Assembly (NCBI GenBank): GCA_965204775.1
Contig: CBDBFH010000028.1
Location: forward strand, 1 to 64,000
Direction of reading: 5' to 3'
From: CBDBFH01 sp965204775
GTDB lineage: Bacteria > Pseudomonadota > Alphaproteobacteria > JAPOUT01 > G958296285
DNA length: 64,000 nucleotides
The notes beneath the pieces are model-generated. The model saw only the letters and a list, made by a program, of their open reading frames with translations, ran no database searches and was not told where the DNA came from. Positions 42,857 to 51,516 of this stretch are shown here, piece after piece (position 1 is the first letter of the stretch; each line of letters begins with the position of its first letter). The position numbers and the translations under genes were made by a program.

Positions 42857-43752
42857 GCGGCGGCCCAGTGCCGGCGGAAGAAGGCGCCGATCTTATCAAG
42901 CGCCTTGGCGCCTTCGGGCAGCATGAAGTGGAAGAGGTGCCAGACATGGATCATCTCGTCCCAGACTTCGAGGGTCGAGTCGACTCCGGCGGTTTTGGCG
43001 CGGTCGTGGATTTCGCGGGCATCGTCGAGCAGGGTCTCGGCGCTGCCGACCTGAATCAGGAGCGGCGGCAGGCCGGAGAGGTCGGCGAAGAGCGGCGAGG
43101 CGAGCGGGTGATCGGGCTTTGTCCCGGCCAGATACCACTCGGCCAGCCGCATCAGGCCCTCTTTCTGGACGACAGGGTCTTCGGTGGCCTTGGCGAGGAG
43201 GGTTTTCGACTGGCCGGTGAGGTCGGTCCACGGGCTGATCGGGGCGGCGGCGGCGGGCATGGGCAGGCCCAGTTCGCGCAATTTGAGGAGGAGGGCGAAG
43301 GTCAGGCCGCCGCCCGCCGAGTCGCCGCTGACGGCGATATGGGCGGGGTCGCGGCCCTGATCGAGCAGGGCGCGGTAGGCGGCGGCGGCGTCTTCGACTG
43401 CGGCGGGGAAGGGATGTTCGGGGGCCAGGCGGTAGTCGAGCGAGAAGGCCGTGGCGGCGGCGGCGGCGGAAAGTTTGACGACCAGACTGCGATGGGTGAG
43501 CGGCGCGCCGATGACGTATCCGCCGCCATGCAGGTAGAGGATGGTGTTGTTCTTGCCGGCTCCGGCGGCGCGGGTTTCCTCGGCGGGGATGCCGCCCAGC
43601 GTTGCCGGGGTGATTGAGGCGTCGGCGGGGACGGGGAATTCGCCGACCGCGGCGTTCATGGTCTCGCGCAGTTCCTGGGGCGAGCGGCTGGGGTCAAGGT
43701 CCAGGGAAGCGGCGAGCATTTCGCGGACCTGTTCGATTGCTGTTTTGGTCAT
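42853..43752 (-). CDS. Alpha/beta hydrolase, hormone-sensitive lipase family
   Basis: Esterase of the HSL/bacterial type IV group. Seen: the oxyanion HGGG motif (LYLHGGGYVIG), nucleophile elbow GDSAGGGL, the catalytic Asp region near SAETLLDDA and the catalytic His in MIHVWHLF. 299 residues. First gene of the nine-gene minus block. Divergent from tsaC with 59 bp between the ATGs, which must hold both promoters. Confidence 0.93.
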   Translation of the reverse strand: MTKTAIEQVREMLAASLDLDPSRSPQELRETMNAAVGEFPVPADASITPATLGGIPAEETRAAGAGKNNTILYLHGGGYVIGAPLTHRSLVVKLSAAAAATAFSLDYRLAPEHPFPAAVEDAAAAYRALLDQGRDPAHIAVSGDSAGGGLTFALLLKLRELGLPMPAAAAPISPWTDLTGQSKTLLAKATEDPVVQKEGLMRLAEWYLAGTKPDHPLASPLFADLSGLPPLLIQVGSAETLLDDAREIHDRAKTAGVDSTLEVWDEMIHVWHLFHFMLPEGAKALDKIGAFFRRHWAAA

Positions 43753-43811
43753 AATGTCCTCCCTTACGGCGCTACCGCTTTAACTCTAGCCCTGCGGGGG
43801 GGTTCAAAACA

Positions 43812-44834
43812 ATGGCGGATATGGAGCAGAAGAGGGGCGGATCATCTGCCGCGCGCCGAATTGAGGCGGCGGCGGCGGTTTTGCGGCGCGGAGGGTTGGC
43901 CGCCTTTCCGACCGAGACCGTCTATGGCCTGGGTGCCGATGCCGGGAATGGGCGGGCGGTGGCGGCGATTTTCGCGGTCAAGGGGCGTCCGCGCTTCAAT
44001 CCTTTGATCGTTCATGTCGGCGATAGGGCGGTGGCGGAGCGGATTGGGCGTTTGAACGATCTGGCGCAGGTTTTGGCGCGGGCGTTCTGGCCGGGGCCTT
44101 TGACCCTGGTCGTGCCGCGCCGGGGGGGCGAGGTGAGCGATCTGGTCAGCGCCGGTCTGGAGACGATTGCGCTACGGGTTCCGGCGCACCCGGTGGCGCA
44201 GGCTTTGCTGGCGGCGTTTGGCGGGGCGATTGCGGCGCCTTCGGCCAACCGGTCGGGGCGTTTGAGTCCGACGCGGGCCGGTCACCTGAAGGACTTGCCG
44301 GGCGTGTTTGTTCTGGACGGCGGCCCGGCGGCGCTGGGGCTGGAATCGACCGTGATCGGCTGTGCGGGGGATGCGCCGGTTTTGTTGCGCAAGGGCGCGC
44401 TGGCGCAAGAGGAGATAGAGGCGGTTTTGGGCCGCGCGCTGCTTCCCGCGCCGGGCGGGGGACGGGGCGGGGGGGCGGGTCATCCGTCTCCGGGGATGAG
44501 TCTGTCGCATTACGCGCCGGTCAAGCGGCTTCGGCTGGAGGTGGGCGATCTGCGTCCGGGCGAGGGGCTTCTGGCCTTCGGCCCGCCGCCGCCGGGGGCG
44601 AAGGCGGCGCGCCAGTTGAGCCGGACGGGCGATCTGCGCGAGGCGGCGGCCAATTTTTTCGCGATGCTGCACGAGCTCGACGCCGACCCGGCCATTGCGG
44701 CGATTGCGGTCATGCCGATTCCGGATCATGGCCTGGGCGCGGCGATCAATGACCGCCTGCGGCGGGCGGCGTCAGGCGGGTCCGATCAGAAGGGTCGGCA
44801 CGTCTCCCGGGGCGTCGCGCAGGGTGATGGTTAG
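43812..44834 (+). CDS. tsaC: L-threonylcarbamoyladenylate synthase, Sua5 type
   Basis: Makes threonylcarbamoyl-AMP for the t6A37 tRNA modification. The YrdC domain carries AAFPTETVYGLGADA, KGRPRFNPLIVHV, FWPGPLTLV and APSANRSGRLSPT. The C-terminal Sua5 domain follows the linker SPGMSLSHYAPVKR. 340 residues. The usual Sua5 ending (GLGAAINDRLRRAA) is followed by about 20 residues of low family resemblance that overlap the convergent VOC gene by 63 bp, so the last part may be a recent extension or the product of a lost stop. Confidence 0.93.
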   Translation: MADMEQKRGGSSAARRIEAAAAVLRRGGLAAFPTETVYGLGADAGNGRAVAAIFAVKGRPRFNPLIVHVGDRAVAERIGRLNDLAQVLARAFWPGPLTLVVPRRGGEVSDLVSAGLETIALRVPAHPVAQALLAAFGGAIAAPSANRSGRLSPTRAGHLKDLPGVFVLDGGPAALGLESTVIGCAGDAPVLLRKGALAQEEIEAVLGRALLPAPGGGRGGGAGHPSPGMSLSHYAPVKRLRLEVGDLRPGEGLLAFGPPPPGAKAARQLSRTGDLREAAANFFAMLHELDADPAIAAIAVMPIPDHGLGAAINDRLRRAASGGSDQKGRHVSRGVAQGDG

Positions 44835-45623
44835 GGTTCCGTCTTTGCGGCCCTTGCGCACAGGCGAGATATCGAAGCCATGTGCGGCGAGCCGCTTATG
44901 GGCGGCGTGAATTTCGGGGACGCGCCAGGCGAGGCCCCAGAAGCGGTCGGGGTCTGTGCTGCCGGTGCGGGCAACGGCCTCGATGGTTGTCTGGTTGAGG
45001 CGGAAAAACATCATCCGCCCGCCCCACCGGGGGCGGGTGATATCGCGGGCGAGGCGCAATCCTAAACCCTTTTCGCCGAGCAGGGCGATCAGGGCGTCGG
45101 CATCAGAGGTTGTAATGACGGCATGATCGAGTGCGTTGACGGCGGCGATGGGGTCGCCCGGGGGGTCGCGAAAAGGCAGGGTGTCCGGGGGGCCGTCATG
45201 GGCGATGACAAAGACAAAAAGGCCGCGGGTCGTCTTGAGGGGCAAGAAGAGGAGCCGCCATGTGCGGATTGCGCCGGAGAGGTCGTCGCGGCCTTCGCCG
45301 CCGACCGGGGTGAGGGGGGCGAGGCCGCGTTTGGCGAAGAGGCGCGCGGCAGCGTCGATGTCCCCGGTTGCGAAGCACAGACCATAGACGCCTTCGCCCT
45401 TGTCATCGAGATGGCGGTTCAGCCTGCCGGCCAGCGCGCCGGAGCCGGTCGCGGCCATGAGTTCCAGATACATATTGTCGAGGCGGAAGAGAACATTGGC
45501 GGTTCCCTGCCCCGGATGGCTGCCGCGCCATGAGGGTGCGCGGCCAAGCAGGGCCTGCCAGCCCCGGGCGGCGGCGTCGAGATCGCGCACGGCGAGGATG
45601 ATATGATCGAGGGCGGCCAACAT
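44772..45623 (-). CDS. VOC (glyoxalase-fold) family protein
   Basis: 283 residues with two vicinal-oxygen-chelate modules: LDHIILAVRDLDAAARGWQALLG at the N-terminus and LDHAVITTSDADALIALLGEKG at about residue 165. The pattern resembles Glyoxalase_3/DUF-type two-module proteins. Metal ligand candidates are His near each module start and a Glu in YLELMAA. The substrate is unknown. Divergent from the GlcD-like gene with only 17 bp between the two ATGs. Confidence 0.87.
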   Translation of the reverse strand: MLAALDHIILAVRDLDAAARGWQALLGRAPSWRGSHPGQGTANVLFRLDNMYLELMAATGSGALAGRLNRHLDDKGEGVYGLCFATGDIDAAARLFAKRGLAPLTPVGGEGRDDLSGAIRTWRLLFLPLKTTRGLFVFVIAHDGPPDTLPFRDPPGDPIAAVNALDHAVITTSDADALIALLGEKGLGLRLARDITRPRWGGRMMFFRLNQTTIEAVARTGSTDPDRFWGLAWRVPEIHAAHKRLAAHGFDISPVRKGRKDGTLTITLRDAPGDVPTLLIGPA

Positions 45624-45640
45624 AAGGGGGCGATCATAAT

Positions 45641-47071
45641 ATGGGCGGCGGGACGGACAAAGCGCTGGATGACCTGCGCGGCGCGCTGGGGCCGGATCAT
45701 ATTCTGACCGGAGCGGAGGAGACGGCGCCCTATATGCACGAGCCGCGCGGGGCGTTTGAGGGCCGCGCGTTGTGCGTTGCCCGTCCGGCGGCGGCGGGCG
45801 AGGTTGCGCGGGTGGTTGGGATTGCGCGGGCGCGCGGGCTTCATATCGTTCTGCAAAGCGGCAATACGGGGCTTGTCGGCGGGCAGGTTCCGTTTGACGG
45901 CGCGCGGGCGATTTTGCTCAGCCTGGGCCGCTTGAACCGGATTCGGTCGGTTGACGCGCAGAACAATGTTCTGGTTGCCGAAGCCGGCTGCATCCTGTCC
46001 GACATTCAGGCGGCGGCGCGGGGGGCGGATCGCCTGTTTCCGCTGTCGCTGGCCTCGGAGGGAAGCGCGCAGCTGGGCGGCCTGCTGGCGGCCAATGCCG
46101 GGGGTCAGGCGGTTCTGCGCTACGGATCGGCGCGCGATTTGACTCTGGGTCTGGAAGCCGTTCTAGCCGACGGGAGTCAGATCAGCGCGCTTTCCGGCCT
46201 GCGCAAGGACAACAGCGGCTATGACCTGAAGAGTCTGCTGGTCGGCTCGGAGGGGACGCTGGGGGTTATCACGGCGGCGGCGCTCAAACTGTTTGCGCGC
46301 CCGCGTGCGCGCGCGGTTTTTTGGGCGGCGGTGGCCGATCCCGGAGCGGCGGTTGGCCTGCTGCGCGCGCTGCAGGAGCGCTTCGGCGAGAGCGTCAGCG
46401 CTTTCGAGCTGATTGCGCGGGCCGGGCTGGAGCTGATCTTGCGGCATATTCCGCAGACGCGCGATCCCTTGGCAGGAGAAGGGTCGGCGTTTTACGTGCT
46501 GTGCGCGCTGGACAGCAGCCGGCAGGCGGACGATCTGCGCGCGGCGGCGGAATCCTTTCTCAACGGCGAGATTGAAGGCGGCAGGATCGCGACTGCGGTT
46601 GCGGCGGCCTCGGCGGCGCAGGCGGCGCAGCTGTGGCGCTTGCGCGAGAGTCTGCCGGAGGCGCAAAAACGCGAAGGGGCCAGCCTCAAGCATGATGTTT
46701 CGGTTCCGGTGTCGCGCCTGCCGGATTTCATGGCGCGGGCGGCGCAGGCAGTGCGCGCGGCGCTGCCGGGGGTGCGGGTCATTGCCTTTGGCCATCTGGG
46801 CGACGGCAACATTCATTTCAATCTGAGTCAGCCGAAAGACATGACGGCGGCTGCCTTTCTGGAGCAGGGGGAGCGTCTGGCGCAGATCGTCTATGGGATC
46901 GTTCTGGATCTGGGCGGCTCGGTAAGCGCGGAGCACGGGATCGGCGTGGTCAAGCGCGCGGCGTTGTTGCGCCAGAAGAGTGCGGGCGAGATGGCGGCGA
47001 TGCGGGCGATCAAGCGGGCGCTGGACCCTGACGGGATTTTCAATCCGGGCAAGATTTTTGAGATTGTTTAA
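45641..47071 (+). CDS. FAD-linked 2-hydroxyacid dehydrogenase, GlcD/D2HGDH-like
   Basis: Flavoprotein oxidising a D-2-hydroxyacid such as D-lactate, glycolate or D-2-hydroxyglutarate. FAD-binding region: VLQSGNTGLVGGQVPF, PLSLASEGSAQLGGLLAANAGG, and LRKDNSGYDLKSLLVGSEGTLGVIT. The C-terminal cap has AFGHLGDGNIHFN (metal-binding His-rich motif) and SVSAEHGIGVVKR. 476 residues. AAGGGGG lies upstream of the ATG. Overlaps the convergent SRAP gene by 4 bp at the stops. Confidence 0.92.
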   Translation: MGGGTDKALDDLRGALGPDHILTGAEETAPYMHEPRGAFEGRALCVARPAAAGEVARVVGIARARGLHIVLQSGNTGLVGGQVPFDGARAILLSLGRLNRIRSVDAQNNVLVAEAGCILSDIQAAARGADRLFPLSLASEGSAQLGGLLAANAGGQAVLRYGSARDLTLGLEAVLADGSQISALSGLRKDNSGYDLKSLLVGSEGTLGVITAAALKLFARPRARAVFWAAVADPGAAVGLLRALQERFGESVSAFELIARAGLELILRHIPQTRDPLAGEGSAFYVLCALDSSRQADDLRAAAESFLNGEIEGGRIATAVAAASAAQAAQLWRLRESLPEAQKREGASLKHDVSVPVSRLPDFMARAAQAVRAALPGVRVIAFGHLGDGNIHFNLSQPKDMTAAAFLEQGERLAQIVYGIVLDLGGSVSAEHGIGVVKRAALLRQKSAGEMAAMRAIKRALDPDGIFNPGKIFEIV

Positions 47072-47724
47072 GCACCGCCGGCGGCGGGGTCGAGGAGGCC
47101 GGCGTCATCGTTGGCGACCTTGTTGACGCGCGCGCCGATGGCCTGGGCGGCGACCAGATGCGAAGCGAGGGGCTTGAGCAGTTGGGCGGCGGCGCGCGGC
47201 GCGGTTGCGCGGTCGAGCCAGGCGGACCAGTCTTCGCGCGGCAGCATGACCGGCATCCGGTGATGGATGGGGGCGAGGGCTTGATTGGCCTGGGTGGTCA
47301 AAATGACGAAGCGCACGGCGCGCGCGCCGTTGTGCGCGCGCGTCTCCCAGAGTCCGGCCATGGCGAAGGGGGCGTGATCGGCGCGGCGCACGGCGAAAGG
47401 CTGCTTGGCTTTATCCCATTCGTAGAAGGCGTCCGCCGGAACGAGGCAGCGGCGGCGGCTGAGCGCCTCGCGGAAGGCGGGTTTGTCACCGGCGCTTTCG
47501 CTGCGGGCGTTGATCAGGAGTTTGTCGCGCCCGGCGATGGCCCGCCGCCAGCCCCAGGCGGCGAGGATCAGGCCGGGGCGGTTGTGCCGGTTCAAGCCGA
47601 CAAGGGGGGCGGACTGGGTTGGCGCGATATTGTAGCGGGGCTGAAGATTGCCGATCTCTCCCGCGACGCCGAAAGCCGCGCGCAGATCATCGGGCGGCGA
47701 GAAGAGGGCATAGCGTCCGCACAT
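47068..47724 (-). CDS. SRAP/HMCES family DNA-protein crosslink protein (YedK-like)
   Basis: 218 residues beginning MCGRYALF, where Cys2 is the residue that covalently traps abasic sites in single-stranded DNA once the Met is removed. Other conserved points: RYNIAPTQSAPLV with the active Asn, NARSESAGDKPAFREAL, RRCLVPADAFYEW with the Glu, and the late ALAPIHHRMPVML with the catalytic His. The start follows from the MCGR rule. Last gene of a three-gene minus operon with the two membrane proteins, an unexpected partner set. Confidence 0.94.
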   Translation of the reverse strand: MCGRYALFSPPDDLRAAFGVAGEIGNLQPRYNIAPTQSAPLVGLNRHNRPGLILAAWGWRRAIAGRDKLLINARSESAGDKPAFREALSRRRCLVPADAFYEWDKAKQPFAVRRADHAPFAMAGLWETRAHNGARAVRFVILTTQANQALAPIHHRMPVMLPREDWSAWLDRATAPRAAAQLLKPLASHLVAAQAIGARVNKVANDDAGLLDPAAGGA

Positions 47725-47755
47725 GGGAAGACTCTTCTCCCAAGCATTTTGCGAT

Positions 47756-48298
47756 CTAGAAGAGAGGGTCTTCGTAGCGCGGCTCGCCCTCGACCAGCAG
47801 CCGCTTGATCGCCGCGCGGCCGGTTTCCTTCGAGACCGCGACCACCAGCTGCACCGCGCCTTCTTCCAGCTTGCTCCCCAGTTCGACGGCATCGGCCTGC
47901 GGCAGGTAATAGCGCTCGATTCCGTAGCGAAGCCGGGAGCGGCGCTCGACTTTGGCGCGCAGGACAATCCGGGGCGGGGCGGCATCGGGCTGGCGATCAT
48001 CGACCGAGAGCGCCTCCCATCTCCCCCCCTTCTGTTCAAAGACGATATGAACGAAAGCGCCGGGCCTGACATGCTCGCCTCCCGGCAGGTTCTGCGGCAG
48101 CGATCTGGGCAGCGGCAGGTTTAAGCGAAGATAATGGCCGAGAAAAAGATCGCGCGGATCGTAGGGTTCGACGTCGAGGACAATTGTCTCGCCGTGGCGC
48201 AGCAGCGAGGCGCGTTCGGCGATCATCCAGCCCAGCGCCCCGATCTGAAAGAGGAAGGCGAGGGCGAGGGCGATCAGGATGCGGGCTTGTGCGTTCAT
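47756..48298 (-). CDS. GDYXXLXY-domain membrane-anchored protein
   Basis: 180 residues. One N-terminal membrane segment (ILIALALAFLFQIGALGWMIA), then a soluble domain with YDPRDLFLGHYLRLNL, a variant of the GDYXXLXY motif (His for Asp). A later RYGIERYYLPQADAVELGSKLE is also typical of the family. Function unknown; these proteins usually accompany DUF2157 or DUF4401 membrane proteins, as here. The ATG overlaps the DUF2157 stop by 4 bp. Confidence 0.88.
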   Translation of the reverse strand: MNAQARILIALALAFLFQIGALGWMIAERASLLRHGETIVLDVEPYDPRDLFLGHYLRLNLPLPRSLPQNLPGGEHVRPGAFVHIVFEQKGGRWEALSVDDRQPDAAPPRIVLRAKVERRSRLRYGIERYYLPQADAVELGSKLEEGAVQLVVAVSKETGRAAIKRLLVEGEPRYEDPLF

Positions 48299-49650
48299 GG
48301 CGTCGGCTTCTGGTAGCGTGCTGTGGTCCGGGCGGCGAAGGTATAGAGTCCGGCGCCGAGAGCGATGAGGAGGAGGCCGCCGAGCATGAGGGCGAGGCCG
48401 GTCTCCAGCAGCGAGCCGAAGGCCCTGAGATAGAGGAAGAGGGCTTCGGCGATGAAGAAAATATATCCCAGGTATCGGAGCACGGGGTCATAGAGGCGCG
48501 CGCCGAGATCGATCAGCCAGAGGCTGAAGAGGAGCAGGCCGGTCGCGCTGAGCCAGAAAAAGGCCGAGGGCGCTGCGGACAGGATGGCGAGGCCGCAGAC
48601 GGCGAAGAAACAGACCGGGATGAGCAAGGCGGCGGCGTCGAGCCGGCGCAGGCGGCGGAGGTGGGCGGCGGCGAGGAGAAGCAAGAGGGGCACGCAGGCC
48701 AGAGCGAGGGGAACGAGAGCGCCGGGGGAGTCGCTTCCCTCCTGTAAGAGCTGGGCTTTTTCGCCTGTCACAAAATGGATGGCGGCGTAAGAGGGCAGTG
48801 TGAGGAAGATTCCATAGCGGAGCAGGGCGGGGGCGGCGGCGGCCAGCCAGCCGGGACGTCCCTTGTTCTCGTGGAGGCCTGCGAGCAAAAAGGTAGCGGG
48901 GATCAGGCTCAAGGCGGCGAGGCCAAAGACGGCGAATTTCTCCTTCCCGTCGAGCGCCGGAATGGTTACGAGCAGGCTGGCCAGGAAGAAGATGAAGGAG
49001 GTGGCGGCCAGATGGAGACCGCGCCGCCATGACCAGAGGAGGGTGGTGGCCAGCCCTGCGGTCCAGGGCAGGAGGAAGAGGAGCATCGGGGGATAGAAGC
49101 TGCCGGATTCGGATCCGCCGTAATCGCTGCCGAGTTTGGCGACCAGCCAGATGGTGGCGACGACGAAGGCAAGGCCCAGGGGGCTTTTCTGTCCTGAGGC
49201 CCAGGCGGTTGCCAGCGCGCCCGCCGCCCAGAGCATGACCGCATCGGCGACATTTCCGGTGTCGATATTGTACATTTGGGCGATCAGGAAGATGCTCGCG
49301 CCGAAGACGCCGGCGGCGAGGAAGAAGCAGAGCTCTGCGATCCAGCGCTGTGCGGAGATCAGGAGGGCGCCGGTTCCCGCGGCGAACAGGGCGATGAAGG
49401 TTGCGCTGAGCGTGGCGAGGCGGACGAGGCGGGGGATGGCGTCCCAGTTGACCGAGACGGTGATCAGGATTCCCAGCAACAGCAGGAGGGCGCCGGCGGC
49501 GGTGAAGATTCGCCCGGGCGACTCTGCGGCGGAGTCGCGCCGGACGAGGGCGTCGAGCATGGCCGGGATTCGCTCCTGTGCGATCAACCCCTCGCGCGCC
49601 CAGAAGGCGAGGTCACGCTTGAGTTGTGTGATATAAAAGGGCAAGCGCAT
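48295..49650 (-). CDS. DUF2157 multi-pass membrane protein
   Basis: 451 residues with a soluble N-terminal helical region (about residues 1-45, LKRDLAFWAREGLI) followed by roughly 12 hydrophobic segments, matching DUF2157. Function is unknown; it forms a conserved pair with the GDYXXLXY protein downstream. The ATG at 49648-49650 was chosen over an upstream in-frame start since it begins at the family N-terminus. Confidence 0.87.
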   Translation of the reverse strand: MRLPFYITQLKRDLAFWAREGLIAQERIPAMLDALVRRDSAAESPGRIFTAAGALLLLLGILITVSVNWDAIPRLVRLATLSATFIALFAAGTGALLISAQRWIAELCFFLAAGVFGASIFLIAQMYNIDTGNVADAVMLWAAGALATAWASGQKSPLGLAFVVATIWLVAKLGSDYGGSESGSFYPPMLLFLLPWTAGLATTLLWSWRRGLHLAATSFIFFLASLLVTIPALDGKEKFAVFGLAALSLIPATFLLAGLHENKGRPGWLAAAAPALLRYGIFLTLPSYAAIHFVTGEKAQLLQEGSDSPGALVPLALACVPLLLLLAAAHLRRLRRLDAAALLIPVCFFAVCGLAILSAAPSAFFWLSATGLLLFSLWLIDLGARLYDPVLRYLGYIFFIAEALFLYLRAFGSLLETGLALMLGGLLLIALGAGLYTFAARTTARYQKPTP

Positions 49651-49720
49651 GGCTTCGCTTATAGCACATGGCAGGCCGGTCATGCTATGATGCGGGCCGG
49701 TTTGGAGCGGGGGAGATGAT

Positions 49721-50503
49721 ATGTATCAGCCATTTGATTTGAGCGGCAAGGCGGCGCTGGTGACCGGCGGCAATGCCGGGATCGGCCTTGGGATGGCCGA
49801 GGCCCTGGCCCAGGCCGGGGCAAGCGTTGCGATCTGGGGCCGGCGCGAGGACAAGAACGCGGAGGCGCGCGAAGCTCTGGCCAGGCACGGGGGCAAGGTT
49901 TTTGCGAAGAAAGTGGATGTTGGCGAGGAGGCGGCGGTCTCTTCGGCGATGGAGGAGACGGTTGCGGGCCTGGGGGGTCGTCTGGACTGCTGCATTGCCA
50001 ATGCCGGGATTTCGAGTTTTGGCCATCGTTTTACCGAGCTGCCGGGCAGCGCCTGGCGGGCTGTTTTGCGGGTCAATCTGGAGGGTGCGGCTTTCACCCT
50101 GCGCGAGGCGGCGCGGCACATGGTCGAGCGGGCCAAGGCGGGAGATCCGGGCGGGTCGCTGATTGGGGTGTCGAGTTTGTCGGCGCTTGAGGGGGCGACG
50201 GGCTTTGAGGCCTATGCGGCGAGCAAGGGGGGTCTGCTGTCTCTGATCCGGGCGCTGGCGACGGGTCATGCGCGCTTTGGGATTCGGGCGAACGCGATTT
50301 TGCCCGGCTGGATTGCGACCGACATGACGGCGCAGGCGCAGGACAATCCGGCTTTTGAGGAGCGGATTGTTCCGCGCATACCTTTGAGGCGCTGGGGCGC
50401 TCCGGCGGATTTTGGCGGGATCGCGGTTTACCTGGCGTCGGAGGCGGCGGCCTATCACACGGGCGACACGATCATCATTGACGGCGCCTATTCGATTTTC
50501 TGA
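49721..50503 (+). CDS. SDR-family oxidoreductase, FabG/glucose-dehydrogenase-like
   Basis: 260-residue classical SDR: AALVTGGNAGIGLGMAEAL, NAGISSFG, VSSLSALEGATGFEAYAASKGGLL (Ser, Tyr, Lys) and the C-terminal EAAAYHTGDTIIIDGAYSIF. It contains a PGWIATDM stretch typical of FabG-like enzymes. The substrate is unknown. 17 bp before the nitronate monooxygenase gene, with GGGGGAG before its own ATG. Confidence 0.92.
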   Translation: MYQPFDLSGKAALVTGGNAGIGLGMAEALAQAGASVAIWGRREDKNAEAREALARHGGKVFAKKVDVGEEAAVSSAMEETVAGLGGRLDCCIANAGISSFGHRFTELPGSAWRAVLRVNLEGAAFTLREAARHMVERAKAGDPGGSLIGVSSLSALEGATGFEAYAASKGGLLSLIRALATGHARFGIRANAILPGWIATDMTAQAQDNPAFEERIVPRIPLRRWGAPADFGGIAVYLASEAAAYHTGDTIIIDGAYSIF

Positions 50504-50520
50504 CGACGGGGGCGGGCAGG

Positions 50521-51513
50521 ATGAGTCTGAAAACGCCTTTATGCGATTTGCTGGGAGTGGAGCACCCGATCATGCTTGCGGGCATGGGGGGTGTGTCTTA
50601 TGCGGAAGTGTGCGCGGCGGTATCGCAGGCCGGGGGCTTTGGCACGCTGGGGATGGCGGGCCTGCCGCCGGATGAGATTCGCAGACAGATTCGGCGGGTC
50701 AAGGAGCTGACCGACAAGCCCTTTGGCCTTGATCTTCTGGCGGCGGTTCCCAAGTCTCTGGAGGAGACGGCGGACATGATTATCGAGGAGGGGGTTTCGG
50801 CGTTTATTTCGGGTCTTGGGGTTCCGCTGGGGGTGAAGGAGAAGCTGCAGGGGGCAGGCGTGAAGGTGATGAATGTCTGCGGTGCGGTTCGCCATGCGCA
50901 GAAGGCCGAGGCCGCCGGTCTGGACGCGGTGATTGCACAAGGGACCGAAGCCGGGGGCCATACCGGCCTGATTGCCGGGATGGCTTTGCTGCCGCAGATT
51001 GTTGATGCGGTGTCGCTGCCGGTGGTGGCGGCGGGTTCGATTGTTGACGGGCGGGGCCTGGCGGCGGCGCTGGCCTTTGGCTGTCAGGGGGTGTGGATGG
51101 GCACGCGCTTTATTGCCTCGCACGAGGCCCATGCCGGAGCGCTCTACAAGCAGACGGTTGTCGAGGCGGGCGATGCGGATACGATCATCACGCGATGCTA
51201 TTCGGGCAAGCCGATGCGGGTTCGCAAGAACGCCTATGTTGCCGACTGGGAGAGGCGGGCGGACGAGATCAGGCAGTTTCCGGAGCAGGCGATTTTATCG
51301 CACAAGGCGAATGTGATGGGCGGGATCGGCGGCCAGGTCGAAGGTCTGGACCCGGACCGGTCGTGTTTTGCGATGGGTCAGGGCGCGGGTGCGGTGCATG
51401 AGGTTTTGTCGTGCCGGGAGATTGTCGAGCGGACTCTGGCCGAGGCCGAGGAGGTGATCGGCCGGATGCAGGGTCATCTTGTCCCGGCGGCGAAGAGGGC
51501 CAGCGCAGCATAA
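50521..51513 (+). CDS. Nitronate monooxygenase / FabK-like flavoprotein
   Basis: TIM-barrel FMN protein: HPIMLAGMGGVSYAEV, AGGFGTLGMAGLPPDEIR, AVIAQGTEAGGHTG with the FMN-contacting region and catalytic His, PVVAAGSIVDGRGLAAALAFG and GVWMGTRFIASHEA. 330 residues. The family includes nitroalkane oxidases and FabK-type enoyl reductases; which activity applies is open. Followed after 3 bp by the DUF3179 gene. Confidence 0.92.
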   Translation: MSLKTPLCDLLGVEHPIMLAGMGGVSYAEVCAAVSQAGGFGTLGMAGLPPDEIRRQIRRVKELTDKPFGLDLLAAVPKSLEETADMIIEEGVSAFISGLGVPLGVKEKLQGAGVKVMNVCGAVRHAQKAEAAGLDAVIAQGTEAGGHTGLIAGMALLPQIVDAVSLPVVAAGSIVDGRGLAAALAFGCQGVWMGTRFIASHEAHAGALYKQTVVEAGDADTIITRCYSGKPMRVRKNAYVADWERRADEIRQFPEQAILSHKANVMGGIGGQVEGLDPDRSCFAMGQGAGAVHEVLSCREIVERTLAEAEEVIGRMQGHLVPAAKRASAA

Positions 51514-51516
51514 GAG

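Noticed and set aside
41015..43054. Plus-strand open frame of 679 codons
   Set aside because: Antisense to the acyl-CoA dehydrogenase, with no family pattern and no ribosome site; a shadow frame.
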